Shown: positions 1 to 5,751, counted from the first letter of the stretch. The stretch: DNA of 6,901 nucleotides from Spirochaetaceae bacterium (GCA_031257995.1 JAIRNN010000345.1:1-6901); one strand, 5' to 3'. Notes: generated by a model from the sequence alone, not told the origin. Made by a program: numbers and translations.

Positions 1-45
1 CCCCGCGCGCTCGGCCTTTTCCGCCGCGGCGCCCCCACGTACCAC

Positions 46-108
46 ACGGCTCAAAACCGCCTAAGCGCATTGTGCGACACGCAACGCGATTGGGCGTTTT
101 TGAGCCGT
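46..108. repeat. 16-bp inverted repeat with 31-nt spacer
   Basis: The arms ACGGCTCAAAACCGCC (46-61) and GGCGTTTTTGAGCCGT (93-108) are reverse complements with a single mismatch. The spacer is rich in GCG/CGC steps and could fold further. There is no T-run after either arm, so a simple intrinsic terminator is not supported. It may be the end of a repeat element that extends left of the window, or a long cruciform. Its function is unknown. Confidence 0.6.
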
Positions 109-216
109 CTTCCACTACCCCCACTCCTTTTTCCGACGTGTCCCAAGCCTTCGTCTGTTGGCTACGGCCGACTCCTATATACAATTCCCCGCCGAGATAT
201 ACGGGGATGGGGGTGT

Positions 217-308
217 TACGGGGGTCGGGCCCCCGTAGAGGGGGGCGCCGGAAGACCCTAAGCCCGCTTGCGGGCGGCGGTCTGGAGGCAGGGGGGAGAC
301 CTCCCCCC
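217..308 (+). repeat. Triple-hairpin dispersed repeat, copy A
   Basis: Three consecutive perfect hairpins lie in one orientation. The first is TACGGGGG/CCCCCGTA (217-224, 230-237). The second is GCCCG/CGGGC around CTTG (262-275 region). The third is GGGGGGAG/CTCCCCCC (291-308). Between them are linker words, such as the GGAAGACCC-like string after the first hairpin, that recur in slightly changed form in copy B at 4459-4537. The matching order of hairpins and linkers, not just high GC, argues for one repeat family. It codes for nothing I recognise. Confidence 0.65.
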
Positions 309-378
309 ACAAAATCTCTCGATAAACCAACCGCACTCGGCTGAATTTTTGAAAGAGCCTTCATCAATAGTCCAATTC

Positions 379-454
379 CTTTTTTTCCTGTGCAAGCCTA
401 AACCCGCGATTATCGATATGCGGAAACTCAAACGGCACACGCTGTCATGTCATC
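379..454 (-). pseudogene. Decayed fragment of a ClpC N-domain coding sequence
   Basis: Hand alignment of this 76-nt stretch with positions 3648-3725, inside clpC, gives about 62 identical bases of 76 plus a 2-nt deletion. Read on the minus strand with that gap bridged, it encodes DDMTACAV, a gap, then EFPHIDNRGFRLAQEKK. The intact ClpC has DDTTAYAALEFLHIDSRGFR followed by LALEKK. The frameshift and the absence of any other clpC sequence show that it is non-functional. The similarity stops three bases from the stop codon of the neighbouring gene at 457. It could be a relic of a second clpC-like gene or of a partial duplication; the many third-position differences suggest the former or an old event. 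Confidence 0.75.
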
Positions 455-456
455 CT

Positions 457-1167
457 CTACCACTCGCTCGGCTGAAAACCCTCTGGCGGTTCAAGCAAGC
501 GGATGTCCTCCCCCGTCAGTTCAAGCACAAAGAAACCGTTCTGCTCCGCATATTCACGCGCATCGGGCAGTACCGTCGCCGCAGCCATAGCCCCCAGTAA
601 CTTTTTCCCGTTGGCTTCAGCCGGAGGATATTCCCTTATGAGTTGCATCCGCCGTATATGCTCGTCTATTTGATCCGTTTTTTCCAACCACCGCTTGACT
701 TCCACCGCCATACACACGGTCGTGTTGGAAAGCAGAATGTCTATCTCTCCGCGCAGACGACTCGTATTATCATATATCGGCAACCGTTTGAACATCCGCT
801 TCAGACCGTAGTGGTATCTATCAAATTTCTCTCCAAGATGAGGGGTGAAAAGCGTTTCGATCAGTTCTCCAAAGGACTGGTTAAGCCCGCCAACATTGGC
901 CGTCACCCGGTCAACCCTTTCGCCCAGCTTGTTGATATTTTCCGTTAACCGGTCAATCCTTTCATCCAGCTTGTTGCCATTTTCCGTCAACCGGTCAATC
1001 CTTTCATCTAGCTTTTCGCCATTCGCTGTTGTATTGACTGTTAACTGGTCAATCCTTTCACCCAGCTTGTCAATGTTTACCCGGCTTTCCATTATAGCCG
1101 CCCAAACAGTGGGAAAATCGAGGGATTTTCCCCATTCCACAGCTTCTTCAACTGTCCTTACCGCCAT
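457..1167 (-). CDS. Coiled-coil protein with PD-(D/E)XK nuclease-like domain (DUF3782-like)
   Basis: The product has 236 residues. Residues 1-28 form a short N-terminal segment. Residues 31-100 are a predicted coiled coil built from near-identical 14-residue units of the KLDERIDRLTEN type. Residues 105-220 contain GEIDILL and then AVEVK: Asp143 and the Glu156-x-Lys158 pair fit the catalytic core of the PD-(D/E)XK nuclease superfamily. The C-terminus (EPPEGFQPSEW) looks like the natural end of this family, as I remember it. The start at 1167 is chosen over an upstream ATG because AGGAGG lies 6 nt before it and the TATAAT box lies between the two ATGs. The gene follows clpC on the same strand after about 100 bp but has its own promoter. 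Substrate and partners are unknown; DNA binding or cleavage is inferred from the motif only. The DUF3782 name is from memory. Confidence 0.85.
   Translation of the reverse strand: MAVRTVEEAVEWGKSLDFPTVWAAIMESRVNIDKLGERIDQLTVNTTANGEKLDERIDRLTENGNKLDERIDRLTENINKLGERVDRVTANVGGLNQSFGELIETLFTPHLGEKFDRYHYGLKRMFKRLPIYDNTSRLRGEIDILLSNTTVCMAVEVKRWLEKTDQIDEHIRRMQLIREYPPAEANGKKLLGAMAAATVLPDAREYAEQNGFFVLELTGEDIRLLEPPEGFQPSEW
905..1084 (-). repeat. 42-bp tandem repeat encoding the coiled coil
   Basis: Four in-frame units lie at 905-946, 947-988, 989-1042 and 1043-1084. The third carries an extra 12 bp (54 bp in total). Units 2 and 3 are almost identical over their first 25 bases (AACCGGTCAATCCTTTCATC and following). 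Each 42-bp unit encodes 14 residues, two heptads, so loss or gain of a unit keeps both frame and coiled-coil register. Confidence 0.85.
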
Positions 1168-1173
1168 AAAATG

Positions 1174-1219
1174 CCTCCTGCTTCTGTTCCCATTATAACA
1201 CAATGACGGGAAAACGCAA
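1174..1219 (-). promoter_or_regulatory. Promoter and Shine-Dalgarno site of the coiled-coil nuclease-like gene
   Basis: On the minus strand, TTGCGT (1214-1219), a 16-bp spacer and a perfect TATAAT (1192-1197) form a good sigma-70-type promoter. The Shine-Dalgarno sequence AGGAGG (1174-1179) lies 6 nt before the ATG at 1167. The promoter starts downstream of the clpC stop codon, so the gene need not depend on clpC transcription. Confidence 0.75.
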
Positions 1220-1268
1220 GGAGGTTCCGGAGTGGAAACAGCATGTTGTTCGTTTCAATCATTTTCCC

Positions 1269-3845
1269 TTAGCCACCTTCCATCTCCAATTCCCCGCAAG
1301 AGGTGGGTGCATTCGGGAACGCGTAGATTTTAACTTTCTCCTCGGCCTCGTCGTAAAACGCCTCCAGCGCACGTCCCGCATCGTCCTCACGGTGAAAACC
1401 GTCCGGGTCGTTCTCCAGAATACACACCGACAGCGGATCCTCAAGCTCCTTCCGCACGATCCGCCGGACCTCGCGCGCGCCGGACTTCGCGTTGCGGGCG
1501 TTCCGCAGGATAAAATCAACTGCGGCCTCGTCCACGGTGAGGGAACAGTTTTTGATCGAAAGAGACTCGGACAACTCCGCGATTTCCCGTTTCAAGATCA
1601 TGCGGAGATCGTCTTCCGACAAGGGGTTGAACACGACTGTCTCGTCAACACGCGCCAGAAACTCCGCGCTGAAATGTTTCCGGCACTCGGCAAGCACCTC
1701 CCTTTTCATCGCGCCCGTTGCCTCCTCCCTGCGGAAAGAAGAAAATCCCAGCTTTTCCCCACCGGCCATTTTATCGATCCCAACATTACTCGTCATGATG
1801 ATCACTGTATTCGCGAAAGATACCTTGTGCCCAAAATTGTCCTCAAGCTCGCCCTCCTCCAGCACCTGCAAGAGGATATTCAACGCGCTGCGGTGCGCCT
1901 TCTCGATCTCGTCAAACAAGATCACGCGGTAGGGCCGCTGCCTGACCTTCTCGGTCAAGATGCCGCCTTCCTCAAACCCGATGAAGCCCGGCGGCGAACC
2001 GACCAGCCGCGAAACATTGTGCTGTTCCATATAATCCGACATATCGACCCGCAACAAGGCGTTTTGGGAACCAAAGAGCGCCGCCGCGAGCGTTTTGGCA
2101 AGGAAAGTCTTACCCACACCAGTCGGCCCCAGAAAGAGAAACGACGCGATAGGCCGCATCCCGCGCACGATACCGGCCCGCGACCGGCGCAACGCCGCGC
2201 ACAACACAGAAACCGCCTCGTCCTGCCCGACAATATTCTTTTTCAACAGGTCTTCCATCGCAAGCAGCCACTTGCTCTCCGACTTTTCAAGCGACGAAAG
2301 CGGAATCCCGGTCATCTCGGAAACAACTTGGGCAATGTCATCTTCCGTGACCGACGGACAGTTACTATTCAGGGCTTCTTCCCACGATTTTCGGGCGGCT
2401 TTCAGGTCATGGCGCACTTTCTGGATACGCGCCAAAAGCTCTCTGGTAGTATCCGGCGCGTCGCCCCGCAACACCGCGTCTTTTTCTATAATCAAATGGC
2501 TGATTTCTTCCTCTATTAACAAGATGTCGTCTGGCCGGAATGTTTCCCGGTTCATTTTCTTGGCCGCCCCCGACTCATCGATAACGTCGATCGCTTTGTC
2601 CGGCAACAACCGCCCCTGGATATAACGGCGGGAAAGCCGCACCGCCTCCCGCAACGCTCCGTCCGTATAACGCACGTGGTGGTAATCCTCGTAGTGTTTC
2701 TTCAAGCCCCGCACGATCTGCAACGCCGTTTCGGGATCCGGTTCTTCCACAAGAACCTTTTGAAAACGCCGTTCGAGCGCGCCGTCCTTTTCGATAAACT
2801 TCTTATACTCGGCAAGCGTCGTCGAACCGATGCACTGGAACCCGCCCCGCGAAAGAGCCGGTTTCAGCATGTTCGAGGCATCAAGCGCCCCGTTCGCGTT
2901 TCCCGCGCCGATGATCGTGTGCATCTCGTCAATAAAGAGAATGACGTTGCCCGCCCGCTCAATTTCCTTGACGATCTTTCTCAGCCGCTCTTCAAATTCG
3001 CCCCGGTATTTCGTCCCCGCCACCAGCCGCCCAACGTTCAGCGACACGAGCCGCTTCCGGCGCAAACTTTCGTCCACATCGGGCAGAATCAACAATTGCG
3101 CGATGCCCTCCGCGATTGCCGTCTTCCCGACACCGGGGTCACCGATGAGAACCGGGTTGTTTTTTCGCCGTCGCACGAGGATCCGCATCACCCGCCTGAT
3201 CTCTTTATCCCGTCCAATCACCGGGTCAAGTTTGTTCGCACGGGCCAGCTCGGTGAGGTCGGTGGTAAATGTGTCCAGCATGGGCGTATGACAACCACCT
3301 TCCCGCACGGTTTTTTTCTCGCCTGCCGAAAAGGGCGCAAACGACGGATCCCCGCCGCCGGAAAAATCGGGGAACTCACCCTCATCAACCGCATCCTGGT
3401 TAAAAGTCGTCTTCACGATGATACGAAGCATATCGATCTCCGTGTTCTGCGCGTACAAGTATTTCTGCGCCACCGACCCCTCGTCATGGAAACAAGCCAA
3501 GAGAAAGTGTTCGGTGCCGACAATATCGTGATTCAACGCGCACGCCTCCTGGACGGCGGCTTGGATAAACACCTTGCAACGCTTGGACGGCTGCACTTCG
3601 ATCTGCTCACCCGGCGGCCCTTCATGCGGCGCCGCATTCTTGCGCGTCTTTTTTTCCAGCGCGAGCCTGAACCCACGGCTATCGATATGCAGAAACTCCA
3701 GAGCGGCGTACGCCGTCGTGTCATCTTTCTGAAGAATTGAGACCAAGATATGCTCAGGCTCAAGCTCGGCAGCCCCGAGACGACCGGCATCTCTCAGAGC
3801 ATCAGAAACCACCCGCTTCGCGTGCGGGGTAAAACCTTTGAACAT
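1269..3845 (-). CDS. clpC: ATP-dependent Clp protease ATP-binding subunit ClpC
   Basis: This is a cytoplasmic AAA+ unfoldase of 858 residues that forms a hexamer and feeds proteins to the ClpP peptidase. The double Clp N-domain lies at about 1-145 and begins MFKGFTPHAK, as in ClpC. The first AAA module has Walker A GDPGVGKT (235-242), pore loop GTKYRG with Tyr280, and Walker B VILFIDE (301-307). A short middle domain (about 441-495, ending KSWEE) is the size seen in ClpC; ClpB's is much longer and ClpA has none. The second module has Walker A GPTGVGKT (573-580), pore loop GSPPGFIGF, Walker B VILFDE (641-646), an arginine finger in EFLARVDE and sensor 2 in GAREVRR. The ClpP-docking tripeptide is LGF (699-701), excluding ClpB. 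Upstream in-frame ATGs would add up to 44 residues with no family counterpart, so the start at 3845 is preferred. The acidic C-terminal tail is not recognisable. No clpP, ctsR or mcs gene is nearby. Confidence 0.95.
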   Translation of the reverse strand: MFKGFTPHAKRVVSDALRDAGRLGAAELEPEHILVSILQKDDTTAYAALEFLHIDSRGFRLALEKKTRKNAAPHEGPPGEQIEVQPSKRCKVFIQAAVQEACALNHDIVGTEHFLLACFHDEGSVAQKYLYAQNTEIDMLRIIVKTTFNQDAVDEGEFPDFSGGGDPSFAPFSAGEKKTVREGGCHTPMLDTFTTDLTELARANKLDPVIGRDKEIRRVMRILVRRRKNNPVLIGDPGVGKTAIAEGIAQLLILPDVDESLRRKRLVSLNVGRLVAGTKYRGEFEERLRKIVKEIERAGNVILFIDEMHTIIGAGNANGALDASNMLKPALSRGGFQCIGSTTLAEYKKFIEKDGALERRFQKVLVEEPDPETALQIVRGLKKHYEDYHHVRYTDGALREAVRLSRRYIQGRLLPDKAIDVIDESGAAKKMNRETFRPDDILLIEEEISHLIIEKDAVLRGDAPDTTRELLARIQKVRHDLKAARKSWEEALNSNCPSVTEDDIAQVVSEMTGIPLSSLEKSESKWLLAMEDLLKKNIVGQDEAVSVLCAALRRSRAGIVRGMRPIASFLFLGPTGVGKTFLAKTLAAALFGSQNALLRVDMSDYMEQHNVSRLVGSPPGFIGFEEGGILTEKVRQRPYRVILFDEIEKAHRSALNILLQVLEEGELEDNFGHKVSFANTVIIMTSNVGIDKMAGGEKLGFSSFRREEATGAMKREVLAECRKHFSAEFLARVDETVVFNPLSEDDLRMILKREIAELSESLSIKNCSLTVDEAAVDFILRNARNAKSGAREVRRIVRKELEDPLSVCILENDPDGFHREDDAGRALEAFYDEAEEKVKIYAFPNAPTSCGELEMEGG

Positions 3846-3851
3846 ACCCTT

Positions 3852-3881
3852 AGTATAGGAGAGTGTGCCGGGCAAAGTCAA
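3852..3881 (-). promoter_or_regulatory. clpC promoter, predicted leaderless start
   Basis: On the minus strand, TTGACT (3876-3881), an 18-bp spacer and TATACT (3852-3857) match the sigma-70 consensus well. Only 6 nt (AAGGGT) separate the -10 box from the ATG at 3845, so a normally placed transcription start falls on or beside the A of the start codon. No Shine-Dalgarno sequence could lie in such a transcript. I see no CtsR-type heptad repeat or CIRCE inverted repeat at this site. Confidence 0.7.
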
Positions 3882-4072
3882 GTAGAGAACCGTAAACGGG
3901 AGTGTGAGGATATGTTCTTGCATTTTTAATAGCATAAAGCTGTCCTGTCTTATGAACAAGGGTAAAATCCCGGCCATATCTTTTATATGGCGCTTCGGCC
4001 TAGCAATTTATGCAGCCTGTTGAAACTTTGGTGCAGCCAATTTGAAAATTTCACAATAACACGGATGCCCCT
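3882..4072. other. Intergenic region upstream of clpC
   Basis: No supported gene. It contains a perfect hairpin, GCCATAT (3973-3979), 5-nt loop, ATATGGC (3985-3991), with no T-run on either side. The word TGAACAAGGG followed by AAAATCCCG occurs near 3953 and again, with an insertion between its halves, near 4197. This is a weak direct repeat that may be chance. Confidence 0.45.
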
Positions 4073-4252
4073 TTACCGTAATAAACCAAGTAGCTTGTTT
4101 ACGATAATTGCCGCTTGGACCACGACCAGATGTTCAAGCCAAAAATGCGTCTTCTGAAGCCGCCAATTTTTGGTTTCGTGGGCGTTCAGTGGTTTGTGAA
4201 CAAGGGCGGTCGTGACAAATAAAATCCCGAATAAAACAATTGTGTAAGTCAT
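4073..4252 (-). CDS. Possible small membrane protein, 59 residues
   Basis: This minus-strand frame runs from ATG at 4252 to TAA at 4073-4075 and is preceded by AGGAA at usable Shine-Dalgarno distance (9 nt from AGGA). The product starts with a hydrophobic stretch (TIVLFGILFVTTALV, residues 4-18), has a charged middle with two Trp (HKPLNAHETKNWRLQK), and a second moderately hydrophobic stretch near residues 42-58 (LVVVQAAIIVNKLLGLL). A small inner-membrane protein with one or two spans is the reading. I recognise no family. An ATG-AGA-AGA-TGA mini-frame sits between the Shine-Dalgarno site and this start, its stop overlapping the ATG. The upstream region has been invaded by the element at 4303-4567, which may have separated the gene from its promoter. 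It could also be a chance frame or a fragment of a longer gene. Confidence 0.45.
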   Translation of the reverse strand: MTYTIVLFGILFVTTALVHKPLNAHETKNWRLQKTHFWLEHLVVVQAAIIVNKLLGLLR

Positions 4253-4334
4253 CTTCTCATTTCCTGTGCAAATTTTCAGCCCTCTGTGGAGGCTGTGGCG
4301 TTCATTTTACCGGCAATTTTACTTTTACAAATAA

Positions 4335-4416
4335 AACCGCAGAAGGCGCGGAAAAGAACGTGGAAAAAAGGATGGACACAGAAACCTTTCGACGTGATTC
4401 CGCGTTTTCAGCGGTT
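4335..4416. repeat. Internal inverted pair of the first MITE-like element
   Basis: AACCGCAGAAGGCGCGGAA (4335-4353) and the reverse complement of 4398-4416 (AACCGCTGAAAACGCGGAA) match at 16 of 19 positions, giving a large hairpin with a 44-nt loop. The same AACCGCnnAGGCG-type word, also as an inverted pair, is found inside the second element at 5833-5983. Confidence 0.65.
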
Positions 4417-4458
4417 AAATTTGGAATCACTGATATTTTGGACGGGGCAGCGGGGTCT

Positions 4459-4537
4459 TAGGGGCGAAGCCCCTAGGAGAGGGGGTAGCGAAAGACCCGC
4501 ATGAGCGGGGCTGTAGCGAGGGGGAGACTTCCCCCTC
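4459..4537 (+). repeat. Triple-hairpin dispersed repeat, copy B
   Basis: Three hairpins appear in the same order as in copy A: TAGGGGC/GCCCCTA around GAA (4459-4475), CCCGC/GCGGG around ATGA (4496-4509), and GAGGGGGA/TCCCCCTC around GACT (4518-4537). The linkers (GGAGAGGGGGTAGCG, AAAGACCC, CTGTAGCGAG) are related to those of copy A. The copy lies wholly inside the MITE-like element and reaches almost to its right terminal repeat, so it was probably carried there as part of it. Confidence 0.7.
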
Positions 4538-4576
4538 CTCATAAAAGTAAAATTGCTGTCATTTTACAGGAGTGTC

Positions 4577-4606
4577 TTGACAACAGTATGTCAACAATTC
4601 TATAAT
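4577..4606 (+). promoter_or_regulatory. Consensus sigma-70 promoter with palindromic operator-like site
   Basis: A perfect TTGACA (4577-4582) and a perfect TATAAT (4601-4606) are 18 bp apart. The -35 box is also the left arm of a perfect palindrome, TTGACA-N6-TGTCAA (4577-4594), which would suit a dimeric repressor lying across the promoter. The next clear gene on this strand starts about 390 bp on (5005). The nearest downstream signal is a terminator-like hairpin at 4716-4748. Confidence 0.7.
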
Positions 4607-4612
4607 TTTTAG

Positions 4613-4748
4613 AAAATTCGGGTGATTTATACTCCTTTAGGCGTAAAAAATATCATTAGGTAAAGCTCTACGGACAATTGCCTGATAAATAACCCGGGGG
4701 CGTTTCGGGATGGGGTTTTAGGGGCGGAGTCCCTAGGAGATTTTTTTT
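4613..4748 (+). ncRNA. Candidate small RNA or attenuated leader
   Basis: The span is bounded by the predicted start about 7 nt after the perfect -10 box and by the terminator-like hairpin and T8 run, giving a transcript of about 136 nt. No convincing protein is encoded. A short stem AGGTAA/TTGCCT (4658-4663 and 4678-4683, one G-U pair) lies in the middle. It could be a stand-alone small RNA, an attenuator in a long leader of the WYL regulator at 5005, or a leftover promoter of a lost gene. I recognise no RNA family. Confidence 0.35.
4716..4748 (+). terminator. Terminator-like hairpin, built from triple-hairpin repeat copy C
   Basis: The stem TAGGGGC (4719-4725), loop GGA and GTCCCTA (4729-4735) can be extended with two G-U pairs and one A-U pair to 4716-4738. 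It is followed by GA and eight T residues (4741-4748). The hairpin and its flanks (GGGATGGGGTTTTAGGGGC, then CCTAGGAGA) are plainly the first module of copies A and B. The second and third modules are absent or unrecognisable after the T-run. Confidence 0.55.
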
Positions 4749-5004
4749 GGAGGGGGGAAGAGCGGATGACCAAACGGAGGGAGATGTGGACGCGCGCTAG
4801 GCGTAGCCGTAGGTGCGGACATATCGACCGGAGAGCGGGCAGGAGCGAGGGGAGACGGGGCCTGTTGCATTTATCTACGGCGTAGCATTTTTGGGCCCAC
4901 GCCGTGTCGCGGGATTCTGGAAACGCGCTCAACATTTCGCGCACGGCATTGGGTGTCCCCTACCTAAAATACACCGATGTCATTTTCGCAACTAAGGCAG
5001 TATA
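4749..5004. other. Gene-free leader region of the WYL regulator
   Basis: No supported gene. It contains a perfect 7-bp inverted repeat, ACGGCGT (4877-4883) and ACGCCGT (4899-4905), and a short GGTGT/ACACC palindrome (4952-4956, 4971-4975) spanning a possible -10 box TAAAAT (4965-4970) that has no convincing -35 at normal spacing. TAAGG at 4993-4997 serves as a modest Shine-Dalgarno site 7 nt before the ATG at 5005. The 4770-4860 part is purine-rich, with GCGTAGCC-type words resembling degraded tails of the triple-hairpin repeat. Confidence 0.45.
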
Positions 5005-5751
5005 ATGAAAAAACTTGAAAGAATTATAGCTATTATTATGTTGATGCTGAGGCGCAAGCAGGTGTCCGCATCAAAACTTGCCCAAATGTTTGAAGTGTCT
5101 CTGAGAACCATCTACCGGGACATGGAAACGATTGGCTATGCCGGAATCCCACTTTTTTCCACGCAGGGGCCTAATGGGGGTTATGGGATTGTCGAAGATT
5201 ACAAAATAGAAAAAGGGCTTTTTACCACCAGTGATATAATTGCTATGTTGACCGCAGCGCTCTACGGCACGCAATCTGTTTATAATGATAAGAACATAGT
5301 TAATGCCATTGCAAAAATACAAGGATTATTTACAGACAAAGAACTCCATGCCATTGAGACAAAAAGCCGACAAATAACTATTGACCATACGCCGTGGTTT
5401 GGGATGGAAACATTGATGGTGGATTTGAAGGTGGATATTGAAGAAATAATCAATGCCATCACAAACAAGAATTTGTTGAAAATTGTATATACAAATTATT
5501 CGGGCGAACCAAGCGAGCGGCAGGTCGAACCATACCGGTTACTTCTGAAAAGCGCGAATTGGTATCTTATTGCCTTCTGCTTGTCTAAACAGGAATTCAG
5601 AGTTTTCAAATTATCCCGTATATCCCGTCTTGAAATACTGGATGACCTATTTGAAAGGCAGGACTGTGATTCTTGCGCGTTAAGTCTTGCGGGGCAAATT
5701 GAACTGGAGAAAAAAGTGGCAAACGAGAAACGGCAAGACTATTGCCGGTAG
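5005..5751 (+). CDS. YafY-type HTH/WYL-domain transcriptional regulator, C-terminally short
   Basis: The product has 248 residues. A winged helix-turn-helix lies at about 5-62, with recognition helix RTIYRDMETI (34-43) followed by the PNGGYGI wing (56-62). A linker follows, and then a WYL domain at about 140-212 with the motif Trp186-Tyr187-Leu188 in NWYLIAFC and the FKLSRIS segment (201-207). WYL proteins of this class usually have about 300 residues and end in a WCX domain used for oligomerisation. Here the sequence after ILDDLFERQD is a lysine/glutamate-rich tail unlike WCX, and it stops 12 bp before the second MITE-like element, so insertion may have cut the gene. The family binds DNA and senses a small ligand or nucleic acid; the target is unknown, although the palindrome at 4577 is a candidate. 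The gene is visibly richer in A and T than clpC, which fits recent acquisition. Confidence 0.85.
   Translation: MKKLERIIAIIMLMLRRKQVSASKLAQMFEVSLRTIYRDMETIGYAGIPLFSTQGPNGGYGIVEDYKIEKGLFTTSDIIAMLTAALYGTQSVYNDKNIVNAIAKIQGLFTDKELHAIETKSRQITIDHTPWFGMETLMVDLKVDIEEIINAITNKNLLKIVYTNYSGEPSERQVEPYRLLLKSANWYLIAFCLSKQEFRVFKLSRISRLEILDDLFERQDCDSCALSLAGQIELEKKVANEKRQDYCR

Larger units (their letters stand above)
1..378. other. Gene-free GC-rich segment with several inverted repeats
   Basis: I see no supportable gene here. Short open frames run across the hairpins but lack a Shine-Dalgarno site and give low-complexity, Pro/Gly/Arg-rich products. The segment holds a long inverted repeat (46-108), a small hairpin with TCCCCG/CGGGGA arms (186-191 and 202-207), the triple-hairpin repeat at 217-308, and at 346-361 a sequence resembling the right terminal repeat of the element at 5764-6043. 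A minus-strand frame is open to the left window edge from about position 80, but nothing in it is recognisable. Confidence 0.6.
4303..4567. mobile_element. MITE-like element with 8-bp target duplication
   Basis: The direct repeat CATTTTAC occurs at 4303-4310 and 4560-4567. Directly inside it are terminal inverted repeats: CGGCAATTTTACTTTTA (4311-4327) and TAAAAGTAAAATTGCTG (4542-4558) are reverse complements over 17 bp with one mismatch. The 249-bp interior (4311-4559) has no transposase frame. It carries a second inverted pair (4335-4353 / 4398-4416) and triple-hairpin repeat copy B. This is the structure of a non-autonomous transposable element. An 8-bp duplication is typical of several insertion-sequence families, so the mobilising transposase cannot be named from the sequence. 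Deleting the element and one repeat copy would rejoin the small gene's upstream region to the promoter at 4577. Confidence 0.75.

Noticed and set aside
70..344. Overlapping plus-strand frames in the left segment
   Set aside because: They read through the triple-hairpin repeat, have no ribosome-binding site and give low-complexity products.
905..1084. CRISPR-like array
   Set aside because: The 42-bp units are contiguous without variable spacers, are in frame in a gene, and encode a heptad coiled coil.
1203..2519. Long plus-strand open frame of 438 codons opposite clpC
   Set aside because: It lies antisense to the conserved clpC frame and gives an Arg/His/Gln/Pro-rich product with no recognisable domain, as expected for the shadow of a GC-rich gene.
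2676..3740. Second long plus-strand frame of 354 codons opposite the clpC 5' half
   Set aside because: Same reasoning: antisense to a clearly real gene, no Shine-Dalgarno site, and a composition typical of a complementary-strand shadow.
3882..3960. CIRCE or CtsR operator upstream of clpC
   Set aside because: I found no TTAGCACTC-N9-GAGTGCTAA inverted repeat and no tandem GGTCAAA-type heptads near the promoter.
3846..3977. N-terminal extension of ClpC from upstream in-frame ATGs
   Set aside because: The extension has no counterpart in ClpC, contains the -35 and -10 boxes within it, and the family start MFKGFTPHAK fits 3845.
4240..4504. Plus-strand frames of 72-73 codons
   Set aside because: They cross the insertion boundary at 4303-4310 and are made mostly of the MITE-like element, so they cannot be an ancestral gene. 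No Shine-Dalgarno site is seen.
4627..4944. Minus-strand frame of 105 codons
   Set aside because: It runs through repeat copy C and the T8 run, is Pro/Arg/Ser-rich, and lacks a Shine-Dalgarno site or any recognisable motif.
5731..5747. Intrinsic terminator at the end of the WYL gene
   Set aside because: CGGCAA/TTGCCG is a perfect 6-bp stem but is followed by GTAGAAATAAAAA with no T-run, and it overlaps the stop codon region. It could be chance.
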